In this document: piece after piece, positions 1 through 9,539 of the stretch | How positions within the stretch are numbered: position 1 is the first letter of the stretch | Layout: the number at the start of each line of letters is the position of its first letter | NCBI RefSeq assembly: GCF_000714545.1 | Contig: NZ_AUNB01000016.1 | Coordinates: 1-61,825, forward strand | Reading direction: 5' to 3' | Source: Thioclava indica | GTDB lineage: Bacteria > Pseudomonadota > Alphaproteobacteria > Rhodobacterales > Rhodobacteraceae | Length of the DNA stretch: 61,825 nucleotides | Program-made: the position numbers and the translations under genes | The notes under the pieces: generated by a model | The model's database searches: none | What the model was told of the DNA's origin: nothing | What the model saw: only the letters and a program-made list of their open reading frames with translations

Positions 1-550
1 CATCAAGCGTATCATCCCCGCCCTGACCGTAGATCAGATCGTCGCCCGCGCCGCCATCAACCAAGTCGTTGCCTGCGCCCGCATAAACGATGTCATCGCC
101 AGCGCCCGCTTCGATGATGTCATCATTGGCGGTGTCATGGGGCAGGATCGCGTCATCATGATCGACCATATCGCCCTGGGGATCGCCCGTGTAGCTGTAA
201 TCAATCAGATCGTCGCCCGAAGTGCCCGAGACGATGCCGTCAAGCGTTTGTTCTTCGACATTGATATGCACAGTCGCACTGTCATAGCCGCCATTGCCAT
301 CGGTGATCTTGTAGCAGATATCCGCCGTGCCCGTGAAATCTGCATCAGGTGTAAAGGTGAGCGTGCCATCAGAGTTGACCACAACCGAGCCATTGCTGGC
401 CGTAGGCGTGCCATAGACGCAAAGAGTATCGCCATTCGCATCGGTATCATTGGCCAGCACGTCGATCGTGACGGCGGTGTTGAACGCCGTATCCGCCGTA
501 TCGTTGTTCGCGACAGGTTTCACGTTGCAGTGGTGGTGATACTTGCTCAT
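1..550 (-). CDS. Calcium-binding RTX/Ig-like repeat protein (N-terminal part, cut by window edge)
   Basis: The gene reads leftward from an ATG at 550 and leaves the window, so only about 183 residues are visible. After a short His-rich start, residues about 10-100 form an Ig-like/VCBS-type domain with the motifs VANNDTADT, VLANDTDANGD and GTADICYKITDGNGG. From about residue 105 the frame enters RTX-type nonapeptides (SGTSGDDLIDY, AGAGDDIVYAGAGNDLVDGG), which bind calcium in secreted type I-exported proteins. No N-terminal signal peptide is visible, as expected for type I secretion, where the signal is C-terminal. An AAGGGGA ribosome-binding site lies about 7 nt before the ATG. The C-terminal effector domain and the secretion signal are outside the window, so the biological role cannot be named. 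Confidence 0.85.
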   Translation of the reverse strand, partial: MSKYHHHCNVKPVANNDTADTAFNTAVTIDVLANDTDANGDTLCVYGTPTASNGSVVVNSDGTLTFTPDADFTGTADICYKITDGNGGYDSATVHINVEEQTLDGIVSGTSGDDLIDYSYTGDPQGDMVDHDDAILPHDTANDDIIEAGAGDDIVYAGAGNDLVDGGAGDDLIYGQGGDDTLD

Positions 551-1364
551 TTTGTCGTCCCCTTACACGCAATCGGGCAATCGGCCCGCGCGCCGTCATT
601 TCTGATGGCGCGGTTGGCAGCGCCGATGTCTCGATAGGGCTCGCGCCCCGATGAATTGACGTGAAGGTTCGGTGGATCCGCGCTTGCATGCAGACAACTT
701 CCCACAGATCAGGCCCAACCGATGTCATCGGCCTGCCTGTCCTAGGTGCGAGTATCGCTACGCTGTTGGGCGCGTCTCGCTGGCAGCTGTCGAACATGCA
801 CCCTTGGATGCCGTCCTCTTCACTGGCCACCCCCATGGCCATGATGCCCGGAAATTGGGCATGGGCTGAAAATGAACACAGATGCGCCACAAAGAAAGGG
901 GAATTTGCCGTAGTCTTGCCGCATTTACCCTGATTGGTGCAAAAATATGCTGCACCTGCACATGTCAGAGCCTTCCCCAACGCGGGCATTGTTTCATAAA
1001 CTCTTAAAAAAATCGGGACGATTCATCGAAAACCTATCTTAAAGGTCACGTTAAGAGGTTGAAAACCATGAAGCCAAGGCGCGAGGCCCAACCGGATTGT
1101 ATGCGATTTGGAAACGGGCCGCCCGTGCTATCGTTTCCAGATCGCATCCAATTTGTGGCCATAATCGTGACACAGAGCGACAAGGATTGTTCTCGGATTG
1201 TGTCCAACAGCGACGAAAATCATCGTTTGTTCCGCCGAATTCGAACCCGCCCCCCGAATCACACACGGATCACGCTGCGTCAACGGAGCGTGATCCGCGC
1301 ATGCCAGTCCGCTGGCACGCGCTTCACGCGCGGTCTCACAAACAATCAGAATTAGGGGCTGGGC
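551..1364. other. Intergenic region without a supported gene
   Basis: This 814-bp stretch separates the RTX gene from tRNA-Leu. Short open frames on both strands have no recognisable domain, no convincing ribosome-binding site and poor codon structure. The only structured element seen is the hairpin listed at 1267-1296. The part near 550-700 probably carries the promoter of the RTX gene. Confidence 0.5.
1267..1296 (-). terminator. Hairpin downstream of tRNA-Leu
   Basis: A perfect 10-bp inverted repeat (GGATCACGCT / AGCGTGATCC) with a 10-nt loop lies about 70 nt beyond the 3' end of the minus-strand tRNA-Leu. There is no T-tract on either side, so it may be a transcript-end or processing structure rather than a classical intrinsic terminator. 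Confidence 0.4.
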
Positions 1365-1448
1365 TGGTGCCCGAGGCGAGACTCGAACTCGCACGACTTG
1401 CGTCGGCGGATTTTGAATCCGCTGCGTCTACCATTCCGCCACTCGGGC
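1365..1448 (-). tRNA. tRNA-Leu (anticodon CAA)
   Basis: The minus strand folds into an 84-nt cloverleaf. The acceptor stem is GCCCGAG/CTCGGGC, the anticodon stem is GCGGA/TCCGC with loop TTCAAAA giving anticodon CAA, and the T arm is GCGAG-TTCGAGT-CTCGC. The long variable arm (CGACGCAAGTCG) is typical of leucine tRNAs. The CCA end is encoded in the DNA. Confidence 0.95.
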
Positions 1449-1497
1449 CCAGTGCGCTTCCTCTAGCGAAACCGCGCGGCCATGACAAGCGCTTCGA

Positions 1498-2361
1498 TCA
1501 CAGATTTCGCACAGAAAATGTGTCGCACTGCCGCAACTCGCCACTCTGGTAACCCCGCTGGAACCAGCGCTGGCGCTGCACCGAGGAGCCGTGGGTGAAA
1601 CTGTCGGGCATAACCGCCCTGCCCGCCTCGCGTTGCAAGGTATCGTCACCGATCCACGCGGCGGCATTCATCGCCTCGGCAATGTCGCCCGGCTCAACCA
1701 TGCCGATCTCATCTTGCGCGGCGCGCGCCCAAATTCCGGCGAAACAATCGGCCTGCAATTCGATGCGCACCGAAAGCGCGTTGGATTGCGCCGCCGAGCT
1801 TTGCGCGCGCAGATCATTGACCTTACCCAAAATGCCCAACTCATCCTGAACATGATGGGCAACCTCATGGGCCACAACATAGGCGGCGGCGAAATCGCCC
1901 TTGGCGCCAAGCTGCTGGCTGAGCGTGTCAAAGAACGCCGTATCGAGATAAACGCGCTTGTCGCCCGGGCAGTAAAACGGCCCCGTCGCGCCGCTGGCAT
2001 TGCCACAGGCCGACTGCGTCACCCCGCTATAAAGAACCAGCGTCACCGGGTGATAGGTCTTGCCCAGTTGCTGCGTGAATATCCCCTGCCAGACATCTTC
2101 GGTATCCGCCAAAGTGACGGACACGAAATCGCCCATGGATTTTTCACGCTCACTCAGCGGCCCGCTTTGTTGCGTCACCGGGCCTTGCTGCGTGCCATCC
2201 AACAAAGGCGTCAGATCGACACCAAGGAAATAGCCCACAACCACAATCGCCAAGACGCCCAGCCCACCCTTGCCCAGCCGCACCGTCGTGCCACCCGACA
2301 TCCGGGATTGCCCGCGACGATCCTCGATATTACGGCTGCCACGCCGCCCCCGCCATTGCAT
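1498..2361 (-). CDS. ypfJ: YpfJ-type neutral zinc metallopeptidase
   Basis: The 287-residue product belongs to the YpfJ/KPN_02809 family of putative neutral zinc metallopeptidases. It opens with the family-typical MQWRGRRGS...EDRRG segment, has one membrane anchor at about residues 33-48 (GVLAIVVVGYFLGVDL), and carries the zinc-binding motif HEVAHH about two-thirds along, with the conserved ADCFAG segment after it. The ATG at 2361 follows a GGAG ribosome-binding site. The protein is expected to sit in the inner membrane with its catalytic part in the periplasm. The natural substrate of the family is not established. It stands alone between tRNA-Leu and the divergent YqaA-type gene. Confidence 0.85.
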   Translation of the reverse strand: MQWRGRRGSRNIEDRRGQSRMSGGTTVRLGKGGLGVLAIVVVGYFLGVDLTPLLDGTQQGPVTQQSGPLSEREKSMGDFVSVTLADTEDVWQGIFTQQLGKTYHPVTLVLYSGVTQSACGNASGATGPFYCPGDKRVYLDTAFFDTLSQQLGAKGDFAAAYVVAHEVAHHVQDELGILGKVNDLRAQSSAAQSNALSVRIELQADCFAGIWARAAQDEIGMVEPGDIAEAMNAAAWIGDDTLQREAGRAVMPDSFTHGSSVQRQRWFQRGYQSGELRQCDTFSVRNL

Positions 2362-2494
2362 TGCCCTGATCTCCCCTCAAACTTCGGGTGCAGATTAGCG
2401 TGATCACGCGCGAGTGAACAGCACCGGCGCGCTTGACCTTGCGCGCGCGCGCAGGCACGAAGCGGATCAGCACAGGCAAACGGGGCCAAGATAT

Positions 2495-3073
2495 ATGATC
2501 CGGCGTATTTATGACTGGACGATGGCCAAGGCGAGCCATCCCAACGCAATGTGGTTTCTCGCCATCACCGCCTTCGTCGAGGCGTCGGTTTTTCCGATTC
2601 CGCCGGATGTGCTGATGATTCCGATGATTCTGGCGACGCCGTGGCGGGCGTGGAAAATCGCGCTGGTGGCGACGGCGGGCTCGGTCGCGGGCGGCTGTCT
2701 GGGCTATCTGATCGGCTACGGGTTCATGGATGTGATCGGCAAGCCGATCCTGGAGTTTTACGGCAAGGCGCAAAGTTTTGACGAGCTGGCCCTGCGGTTT
2801 AACGAGATGGGCGGCTGGGCGGTGCTGATCGCGGGCGTCACGCCCTTCCCCTATAAGGTCATCACGATCTTTTCAGGCGCAACCCACCTGTCGCCGCCGC
2901 TATTTCTGGGCGTATCGGTGCTGGCGCGCGCGCTGCGCTTTTTCATCCTTGCGGGCTTGCTGTGGAAATTCGGCGCGCCCATCAAGACCTTCATCGAGCG
3001 CTGGCTCGGCCTTCTGTTCACCCTGTTCGTCGTGCTTTTGATCGGCGGCTTTTACGTGTTGAAATATATCTGA
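2495..3073 (+). CDS. YqaA family (SNARE-associated/DedA-like) membrane protein
   Basis: This 192-residue integral membrane protein resembles the YqaA branch of the DedA/SNARE-associated superfamily. The N-terminal segment FVEASVFPIPPDVLMIPM is the conserved re-entrant glutamate/proline motif, and GSVAGGCLGYLIGYGF and AGVTPFPYKVITIFSGA are further superfamily blocks. Hydrophobic segments occur at about residues 15-30, 45-75, 110-130 and 165-190. An ATG at 2495 starts just before the conserved region; frames upstream of it have no homology. Its stop overlaps the dsbB start by one base (TGATG), so the two are probably translated together. Homologues are linked to envelope lipid homeostasis, but the function of this copy is unknown. 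Confidence 0.8.
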   Translation: MIRRIYDWTMAKASHPNAMWFLAITAFVEASVFPIPPDVLMIPMILATPWRAWKIALVATAGSVAGGCLGYLIGYGFMDVIGKPILEFYGKAQSFDELALRFNEMGGWAVLIAGVTPFPYKVITIFSGATHLSPPLFLGVSVLARALRFFILAGLLWKFGAPIKTFIERWLGLLFTLFVVLLIGGFYVLKYI

Positions 3074-3558
3074 TGAGAGATCCCTTCCCGCCGCGCATGT
3101 TGATCGGTTACGCCGCCGCCGGCTCGGCCTTTGTTCTGGCCGGCGCGCTGATGTTTCAGGCGATTGGCTATGCGCCCTGCCACCTGTGTATCTGGCAGCG
3201 CTGGCCGCATCTGGCCGCCATTGTGATCGGCTTGGCGATCCTTGCGTTCCGCCTGCCCGCTTGGACGGCCCTGCTTGGGATGCTTGCGGCGCTGACGACC
3301 TCGGGGCTTGGATTTTATCATTCCGGCGTCGAGCGCCATATCTTCGCAGGCCCTTCTGACTGCACCTCGGGCGCGGTCAGCAGCACGCTATCGGCAGCCG
3401 ATCTGATGGCACAAATCAACGCCGCCCCCTTGGTGCGCTGCGATGAAATCCCGTGGGAGATGTTTGGCATCACCATGGCAAACCTCAACGCAATCGGCTC
3501 GCTTGTGCTGGCAGGGATTTGGCTCTGGGCGTTTCTCAAATCACGCCGCAGCGCCTGA
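3073..3558 (+). CDS. dsbB: Disulfide bond formation protein DsbB
   Basis: DsbB reoxidises periplasmic DsbA and passes the electrons to quinone. The 161-residue protein has four hydrophobic segments. The first redox pair is the CxxC motif at C36/C39 (PCHLCIWQRWPH, including the conserved Arg after it), and the second pair is C97 and C123 in the large periplasmic loop. The ATG at 3073 overlaps the stop of the preceding YqaA-type gene, which indicates a two-gene operon. A large inverted repeat follows the stop codon. Confidence 0.9.
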   Translation: MRDPFPPRMLIGYAAAGSAFVLAGALMFQAIGYAPCHLCIWQRWPHLAAIVIGLAILAFRLPAWTALLGMLAALTTSGLGFYHSGVERHIFAGPSDCTSGAVSSTLSAADLMAQINAAPLVRCDEIPWEMFGITMANLNAIGSLVLAGIWLWAFLKSRRSA

Positions 3559-3574
3559 AATTACCACCAGATGC

Positions 3575-3648
3575 CTCCGGCGGGAGTATTTGAAGCTAGA
3601 TGAAAGCACGTCCCCCCTTTCATCTAGCCCTAAATACTCCCCGCGGAG
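3575..3648. repeat. Long inverted repeat (Rhodobacteraceae-type intergenic palindrome)
   Basis: Left arm 3583-3606 (GGAGTATTTgaagCTAGATGAAAG) pairs with right arm 3617-3640 (CTTTCATCTAGccctAAATACTCC). The pairing extends imperfectly outward through CCTCCGGCGG and CCGCGGAG. It lies directly after dsbB and before gyrA. It resembles the GC-rich 'CCGCCGGAGGC ... ATACTCC' repeats common in this family and could act as an mRNA 3' end. Confidence 0.7.
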
Positions 3649-3755
3649 CGTCCCAAAAGCGCCCACAGGCGCGCCGCTTCTGCCCTTGGTGATTGCACCC
3701 GCCGCTTGGGGCGCGTATAACCTGTCACAACAATATCTAGAGCATCGAGGCGCGC

Positions 3756-6527
3756 GTGACTGACACTCCTGATCCGCCGGAAATCGAAGAAGAGGGCCCG
3801 GCGCGGCCCACCTATCTCGGCCCGACCGTTTCCATCGCACAAGAAATGAAGACCGCTTACCTTGATTACGCCATGAGCGTGATCGTGAGCCGCGCGATTC
3901 CCGATTTGCGCGACGGTCTGAAACCGGTTCACCGGCGCATTCTGTATGCGATGCACGAGACCGGCAACACGCATGACAAATCCTATCGCAAATCGGCACG
4001 TCCGGTGGGCGATGTGATGGGGAAATATCACCCCCATGGCGACGCCGCTATTTATGACGCGCTGGTGCGGATGGCGCAGCCGTTTTCGATGTCGCTGCCC
4101 TTGCTGGATGGTCAGGGTAACTTCGGTTCGATGGATGGCGATAACGCCGCTGCGATGCGCTACACCGAAGTGCGCATGGACAAGCCTGCGGGCGCCCTGC
4201 TGGCCGATATCGAAAAAGACACGGTCGATTTTCAAGACAACTACGATGGCAAGGACCGCGAACCCTCGGTTCTGCCCGCGCGTTATCCCAATATGCTCGT
4301 CAATGGTGCGGGTGGTATTGCGGTGGGTATGGCCACCAATATTCCTCCCCACAACCTCGGCGAAATTTGCGACGCCACGCTGGCGCTGATCGACAATCCC
4401 GACATGTCGGATGAGGCGATCATGGCCATCGTGCCCGCCCCCGATTTCCCGACGGGTGCGCAGATCATGGGGCGTGGCGGTGCGCGCAAAGCCTATCTTG
4501 AGGGGCGCGGCTCGGTCATCATTCGCGCCAAATCCCATATCGAGGAAATCCGCAAGGACCGTTTTGCGATCGTCATCGACGAGGTGCCCTATCAGGTCAA
4601 CAAAGCCTCAATGATCGAGAAAATGGCCGAACTGGTGCGCGACAAGCGCCTTGAGGGCATTTCCAACATCGCCGATGAATCCGATCGCGTCGGCGTGCGC
4701 GTTGTGATCGAGTTGAAACGCGATGCGACGCCGGATGTCGTGCTCAACCAGCTGCATCGGTTTACGCAGATGCAAACCTCGTTTGGCTGCAACATGCTGG
4801 CGCTGAATGGCGGCAAGCCGGAACAGCTCACACTTCGCCAATTCCTAAGCTATTTCATCACCTTCCGCGAAGAAGTTGTTGCACGCCGCACCGCGTTCGA
4901 GCTGCGCAAAGCGCGCGAGCGCAGCCATATCCTGTGCGGTCTCGCCGTAGCGGTCAGTAATGTCGATGAGGTGGTCGCCACGATCCGCGCCTCGACCGAC
5001 GCCGCGGAGGCGCGCGAGAAACTGATGACGCGGCGCTGGCCGGCCCATGAGATCCTTGAATATCTCAAGCTGATCGACGATCCGCTGCATCCGGTCAACG
5101 ATGATGGCACCTATAACCTCTCCGAGGCGCAGGCCCGCGCGATTCTTGAATTGCGCCTGCAGCGCCTGACCCAGATCGGCGTTAAGGAAGTCACCGACGA
5201 GCTGGCCGAACTGGCGGGCAAGATCCGTGATTTCCTCGCGATCCTCGCCTCACGCGAACGCATTATGGCGATCATCGCTGACGAGCTGCGCGAGGTGAAA
5301 GAGCAATTCGCCGTGCCGCGTCGCACCGAGATCATCGACTGGGCGGGCGATCTGGACGACGAAGACCTGATCGAGCGTGAGGACATGGTCGTCACGATCA
5401 CGCAGGGCGGCTATATCAAACGCACCACCCTGGCCGATTTCCGCACGCAAAAACGCGGTGGCAAGGGGCTGTCGGGTGGCTCGCTGAAAGAGGACGACAC
5501 CGTCACCACCCTGTTCGTCGCCAACACCCACACGCCGCTGTTGTTCTTCACGACCGAAGGCATGGTCTACAAGATGAAATGCTGGCAGTTGCCGCTGGGC
5601 TCGCGTCAGTCCAAAGGCAAGGCGATTGTGAACATCCTGCCAATCCCGACGGGCGTTTCGATTGCCGCGATTATGCCGGTGGATCGCGCCGAGGAAGACT
5701 GGGACGATCTGCAAATTGTCTTTGCGACATCTGCTGGAACTGTGCGCCGTAACCGGTTGTCAGACTTCACAAATGTTATGCGCAACGGCAAGATCGCGAT
5801 GAAGTTCGAGGAAGACGGCGTGCGCCTGATCAATGCGCGCATCTGTTCCGAGGATGACGACGTGATGCTGTTCACCGCCGGGGGCCGCGCGATCCGCTTT
5901 GCCGTGCCCGATGTGCGGGTGTTCAACTCGCGCAACTCGGTCGGTGTGCGTGGCATTCGCCTGCGCCCGGGTGATGAGGTCGTGTCGATGTCGGTAATCC
6001 GCCACTTCGAGGCCACTTCGGACGAACGCGCCGCCTATCTCAAACAGCGTCGTTTGATGGCAGGTGTGAGTGAAGAGGACACCGCCGATGAGGATGAAGA
6101 CGGCGTGGCTGAAGGCCAGTTGTCGCCCGAACGCTACGCCGAAATGGCCGCTGCCGAGGATCTGATCCTGACGATCACCGCACAGGGCTCGGGCAAGATC
6201 AGTTCGAGCCACGGCTACCCGCTGCGTGGGCGTGGTGGCCAAGGTGTTGGCGCGATTGACAAGGCGATGCGCGGCGGCCTGCTGGTGGCATCCTTCCCCG
6301 TCGAGATGAGCGATCAGATCATGCTCGCCACCTCAACCGGCCAGTCGATCCGCTGCCCGGTGCAAGACATCTCGTTCCGCTCGCGCTCCGCAGGCGGTGT
6401 GCGCGTGTTCAACACCGCCAAGGGTGAAGAAGTCGTCTCAGTCGCGCGCATTGCCGATCATGGCGATGACGCCGAAGAGGTCGAAGGACTCGCCGAACAG
6501 GCCGGCGATGAAGCAGCAGAAAGCTAA
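3756..6527 (+). CDS. gyrA: DNA gyrase subunit A
   Basis: GyrA is the DNA cleavage-reunion subunit of gyrase and works as an A2B2 complex with GyrB to introduce negative supercoils. The 923-residue product has the winged-helix/tower domain with catalytic Tyr136 (AAAMRYTE, equal to E. coli Tyr122) and the C-terminal beta-pinwheel with the GyrA box QKRGGKG near residue 565. The C-terminus ends in an acidic tail. The start is a GTG at 3756, which begins MTDTPDPPE. In the quinolone-resistance region ([10 protein letters not shown]) the E. coli Ser83 position is Ala97, while the Asp87 position is conserved (Asp101). Alanine here is known in some alphaproteobacteria and is associated with lower intrinsic quinolone sensitivity. 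Confidence 0.97.
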   Translation: MTDTPDPPEIEEEGPARPTYLGPTVSIAQEMKTAYLDYAMSVIVSRAIPDLRDGLKPVHRRILYAMHETGNTHDKSYRKSARPVGDVMGKYHPHGDAAIYDALVRMAQPFSMSLPLLDGQGNFGSMDGDNAAAMRYTEVRMDKPAGALLADIEKDTVDFQDNYDGKDREPSVLPARYPNMLVNGAGGIAVGMATNIPPHNLGEICDATLALIDNPDMSDEAIMAIVPAPDFPTGAQIMGRGGARKAYLEGRGSVIIRAKSHIEEIRKDRFAIVIDEVPYQVNKASMIEKMAELVRDKRLEGISNIADESDRVGVRVVIELKRDATPDVVLNQLHRFTQMQTSFGCNMLALNGGKPEQLTLRQFLSYFITFREEVVARRTAFELRKARERSHILCGLAVAVSNVDEVVATIRASTDAAEAREKLMTRRWPAHEILEYLKLIDDPLHPVNDDGTYNLSEAQARAILELRLQRLTQIGVKEVTDELAELAGKIRDFLAILASRERIMAIIADELREVKEQFAVPRRTEIIDWAGDLDDEDLIEREDMVVTITQGGYIKRTTLADFRTQKRGGKGLSGGSLKEDDTVTTLFVANTHTPLLFFTTEGMVYKMKCWQLPLGSRQSKGKAIVNILPIPTGVSIAAIMPVDRAEEDWDDLQIVFATSAGTVRRNRLSDFTNVMRNGKIAMKFEEDGVRLINARICSEDDDVMLFTAGGRAIRFAVPDVRVFNSRNSVGVRGIRLRPGDEVVSMSVIRHFEATSDERAAYLKQRRLMAGVSEEDTADEDEDGVAEGQLSPERYAEMAAAEDLILTITAQGSGKISSSHGYPLRGRGGQGVGAIDKAMRGGLLVASFPVEMSDQIMLATSTGQSIRCPVQDISFRSRSAGGVRVFNTAKGEEVVSVARIADHGDDAEEVEGLAEQAGDEAAES

Positions 6528-6534
6528 ACCTGCA

Positions 6535-6555
6535 CCGGGCGGAAAACACGCCCGG
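6535..6555 (+). terminator. Hairpin after gyrA
   Basis: CCGGGCG and CGCCCGG form a 7-bp GC stem around a 7-nt loop, starting a few bases after the gyrA stop. There is no T-tract, so it may attenuate rather than fully stop transcription into the next gene, whose start is only about 20 nt away. Confidence 0.4.
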
Positions 6556-6576
6556 GCATATACCATGAGGCAGAAC

Positions 6577-7278
6577 ATGAAACAGTGGATTTTTGGCGCG
6601 GTCGCTGCGTTGGCCGCAAGCACGGCGCTGACCGCGCAAGCCGCCGAAGTGAGCGGCGCGCAGGTCGGTGTGAGCTATTCCAACCTGACCGGTTCGGCAA
6701 GCGACGCCGATAAACTCTCGGCCTTCGGCTCGCTCGAGGTCGCCTTCTCGTCTGCGTTTAGCGTGCAAGGCGACATGGCGCTGAACCGCTTTGGTGGCGT
6801 CGATTGGAATGGTGGCATGTTCGCGCTGCACGGGGTCTATCACCCGATGCAGGGCACGGCTGTTGGTGCCTTTGTCGGGCGTGATCGTCTCAATAGCCAG
6901 AACGTCGATTTCTACGGTCTCGAGGCCAGCCAAAAGCTGAACATCATCGATCTGGAAGGCTATCTCTGGCACACCGAAACCGGGACGGATGGCACGGCGC
7001 TGGGCCTGAGCGGCAGCTACGCGCTTAATGACCGGTTTTCGCTGGGCGGGCGTCTGGATGCGTTCAACGGACGCGGCGATGACTACAACCGGATCGGCGT
7101 GACGGCGGATTACAAGCTGGCATCTAGCTACAGCGTTTACGGCGAAATTGGCCGCGTGGATGCGCAGGATGCCGATGCTGAGGGGTATATCGGTCTTGGT
7201 GTGCGCGCGACGTTCGGGGCCGGACAAGGCACGACCTTCTCGCAACGCGGACTACAGGATTTGCTGCCCGGCCTTTAA
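6577..7278 (+). CDS. Outer-membrane beta-barrel protein
   Basis: The 233-residue product starts with a clear Sec signal peptide (about residues 1-23, ending AQAA). Alternating hydrophobic and polar strands typical of a small beta-barrel follow (GVSYSNLTGSA, GSYALNDRFSLGGRLD, YIGLGVRATFG). A second ATG lies 12 nt upstream, but the GAGG motif just before 6577 favours the later start and gives a normal signal peptide. I do not recognise a specific porin family or enzymatic motif. It may be co-transcribed with gyrA because the gap is only 49 nt. A strong terminator follows. Confidence 0.75.
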   Translation: MKQWIFGAVAALAASTALTAQAAEVSGAQVGVSYSNLTGSASDADKLSAFGSLEVAFSSAFSVQGDMALNRFGGVDWNGGMFALHGVYHPMQGTAVGAFVGRDRLNSQNVDFYGLEASQKLNIIDLEGYLWHTETGTDGTALGLSGSYALNDRFSLGGRLDAFNGRGDDYNRIGVTADYKLASSYSVYGEIGRVDAQDADAEGYIGLGVRATFGAGQGTTFSQRGLQDLLPGL

Positions 7279-7309
7279 GGCTGCGTTGGCAAAATAGAAA
7301 AACTCTGGA

Positions 7310-7338
7310 AAGCTGCGCTGATTGCAAGCGCAGCTTTT
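7310..7338 (+). terminator. Intrinsic terminator of the beta-barrel gene
   Basis: AAGCTGCGCT (7310-7319) pairs with AGCGCAGCTT (7327-7336) and is followed by TTTT. It lies 31 nt after the stop codon and just before trmFO. Confidence 0.8.
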
Positions 7339-7357
7339 CGCTTATATCAGGCGGATC

Positions 7358-8698
7358 ATGACCCAAGAACTTCACATCGTCGGCGGCGGAATGGCCGGAT
7401 CAGAAGCGGCCTGGCAGGCGGCAAATGCAGGCGTGCGCGTCGTGCTGCACGAGATGCGCCCCAAGGTCGAAACCTTTGCGCATCAGACGGGCAATTTTGC
7501 CGAAATGGTGTGTTCAAATTCGTTTCGTTCTGACGATAATGAACGCAATGCCGTCGGCCAATTGCATTGGGAGATGAGCGCAGCAGGCGGTCTGATCATG
7601 GAAATGGCGCGCAATCATCGCCTTCCGGCGGGCGGCGCATTGGCAGTGGATCGCGAGGCGTTTTCGCAATCCGTCACCGAACATCTGCGCGCGCATGACA
7701 ACATTTCCTTTGTTGAAGAAGAAGTTACAGCCCTTCCTTCAAGCGGCAAATGGATTTTTGCGACCGGGCCTCTGACCTCGCAAGACCTTGGAAGCGCGAT
7801 CGCTGCGGCTTCGGGGGTTGACCGTTTGGCGTTCTTTGATGCCATCGCCCCGATCGTCTATGCCGACAGCATCGACATGTCCGTAGCGTGGCGGCAATCG
7901 CGCTATGACAAGGGCGAGACCGAGGAAGAGCGCACCGCCTATATTAACTGCCCGATGACACATGACCAGTATGAGGCGTTTATCGACGCGCTTCTTGCGG
8001 CCGAAAAGACCGAATTCCACGAGGGCGAAACGGCGGGCTATTTCGATGGCTGCCTGCCCATTGAGGTCATGGCCGAACGCGGCCGCGAGACGCTGCGCTT
8101 TGGCCCGATGAAGCCTGTCGGCCTAACCAATGATCACGACCCGCAGAACAAACCCTACGCCGTGGTGCAACTGCGCCGCGACAACGCGCTTGGCACGCTC
8201 TATAATATCGTCGGCTTTCAGACAAAGATGAAGTATGGCGCGCAAGCCACTGTTTTTCGGATGATTCCCGGGCTACAGGATGCGAAATTCGCGCGACTTG
8301 GTGGCATTCACCGCAACACGTTCATCAATTCTCCGACGCTGCTCGACAGCCAAATGCGACTGAAATCGCACCCGCACCTGCGCTTTGCCGGACAGATCAC
8401 GGGGGTTGAGGGCTACGTCGAAAGCACCGCGATGGGGCTGCTGGCGGGGCGCATGGCTGCAGCGGAACTGCAGGGGCGTGAATTGCCGCCACCCGGCCCT
8501 GATACCGCGATGGGCGCGCTGATCACCCATATCACCGGCGGTGCCGAGGCAAAGACCTTCCAGCCGATGAATGTCAATTTCGGGCTGTTTCCGCCGATTG
8601 ATGCCAAAGGTGGACGGCGTGGGCGCAAAGACCGTTACAAAGCCTATACTGATCGCGCAAAAGAGACGTTTACTCAATGGCTTGAAGGCCAAAGCTAA
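7358..8698 (+). CDS. trmFO: Methylenetetrahydrofolate-tRNA-(uracil-54-C5)-methyltransferase
   Basis: TrmFO makes ribothymidine-54 in the tRNA T loop using methylene-tetrahydrofolate and FAD. The 446-residue product begins with a dinucleotide-binding fold ([17 protein letters not shown]) and contains the family signatures [30 protein letters not shown] and GLLAGRMAA. The ATG at 7358 is preceded by AGGCGG, whereas an earlier in-frame ATG would add 12 unrelated residues. The gene is followed after one base by gluQ, another tRNA-modification gene, so the two are likely co-transcribed. Confidence 0.95.
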   Translation: MTQELHIVGGGMAGSEAAWQAANAGVRVVLHEMRPKVETFAHQTGNFAEMVCSNSFRSDDNERNAVGQLHWEMSAAGGLIMEMARNHRLPAGGALAVDREAFSQSVTEHLRAHDNISFVEEEVTALPSSGKWIFATGPLTSQDLGSAIAAASGVDRLAFFDAIAPIVYADSIDMSVAWRQSRYDKGETEEERTAYINCPMTHDQYEAFIDALLAAEKTEFHEGETAGYFDGCLPIEVMAERGRETLRFGPMKPVGLTNDHDPQNKPYAVVQLRRDNALGTLYNIVGFQTKMKYGAQATVFRMIPGLQDAKFARLGGIHRNTFINSPTLLDSQMRLKSHPHLRFAGQITGVEGYVESTAMGLLAGRMAAAELQGRELPPPGPDTAMGALITHITGGAEAKTFQPMNVNFGLFPPIDAKGGRRGRKDRYKAYTDRAKETFTQWLEGQS

Positions 8699-8699
8699 G

Positions 8700-9536
8700 G
8701 TGATCAGCCGGTTCGCGCCATCGCCCACCGGGCCGCTGCATCTGGGTCACGCCTATAGCGCGCTTTTGGCCCATGACATGGCGCGCAAGGCGGGCGGGCA
8801 GTTCCTGCTGCGCATTGAGGATATCGACCAAAGCCGTGCCCGCCCGCATTGGGAAGCACAGATCTACGACGATCTGCGTTGGCTTGGCATCACATGGGAC
8901 GGGCCGGTGATGCGCCAGTCAGAGCGACTTAACATCTATCGCGAAACCCTTGATAAACTTTGGCAATCTGGATTTCTATATAGCTGCACCTGCACCCGTC
9001 GCGATATCGAAGAGGCGGTAAATGCCCCCCAAGAAGGTGCCGCGTTTGGGCCCGACGGGCTGATCTATCCCGGCACTTGTCGCCTAAGCGGTGCTCCGCA
9101 ACCTGGTCAGCCCTTGCCCGATACCCCCTTGCGGCTGAACATGCTGCGCGCCGCGGGCCCTTGTCACTTTACTGAACTCTGCAAAACCCCAAACGGCGCG
9201 CAGCAAATCACATCTGAGCAGATGCAGCGGGATGTGGGCGATATCGTGCTGGCACGGCGTGATATGGGGACGTCCTATCACCTCTCGGTGGTGCTCGATG
9301 ATGCAGCGCAAGGGATCACGCGTGTCATCCGTGGCGCGGACTTGTTCGAGGCCACAAAAATCCACGTCACGCTACAAAACCTACTTAAGCTTCCAACGCC
9401 AAGCTATTGCCATCACAGACTTATTCGTGACGATAATGGCAAACGTCTGGCCAAACGTGACGACGCCCGCGCCATCGCGAAATATCGCCAAGACGGGGCC
9501 AGCCCCGAGGACATTCGCGCCATGGTCAGGCTTTAG
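8700..9536 (+). CDS. gluQ: Glutamyl-Q tRNA(Asp) synthetase
   Basis: GluQRS is a truncated glutamyl-tRNA synthetase that attaches glutamate to the queuosine base in tRNA-Asp and lacks the anticodon-binding domain. The 278-residue length fits. Visible motifs are FAPSPTGPLHLGHAY (HIGH motif), the zinc ligands CTCTRRD ... YPGTCR, and the KMSKS-like KRLAKRDDA near the C-terminus. A GTG at 8700 is the most likely start. It lies one base after the trmFO stop, with GAAGG upstream inside trmFO. Its 3' end is 3 nt from the convergent hisI stop. Confidence 0.9.
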   Translation: MISRFAPSPTGPLHLGHAYSALLAHDMARKAGGQFLLRIEDIDQSRARPHWEAQIYDDLRWLGITWDGPVMRQSERLNIYRETLDKLWQSGFLYSCTCTRRDIEEAVNAPQEGAAFGPDGLIYPGTCRLSGAPQPGQPLPDTPLRLNMLRAAGPCHFTELCKTPNGAQQITSEQMQRDVGDIVLARRDMGTSYHLSVVLDDAAQGITRVIRGADLFEATKIHVTLQNLLKLPTPSYCHHRLIRDDNGKRLAKRDDARAIAKYRQDGASPEDIRAMVRL

Positions 9537-9539
9537 GCG

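Noticed and set aside
447-989. 180-codon minus-strand frame upstream of the RTX gene
   Set aside because: It overlaps the RTX gene in another frame and has no ribosome-binding site or recognised motif.
1036-1055. Possible CtrA box (TTAA ... TTAA)
   Set aside because: The two TTAA halves are eight bases apart rather than seven, and no supported gene starts nearby on either strand.
1059-1355. 98-codon plus-strand frame with an AAGAGG upstream
   Set aside because: The site looks usable, but the translation is low-complexity for a real protein, spans the hairpin at 1267-1296, and has no recognised family.
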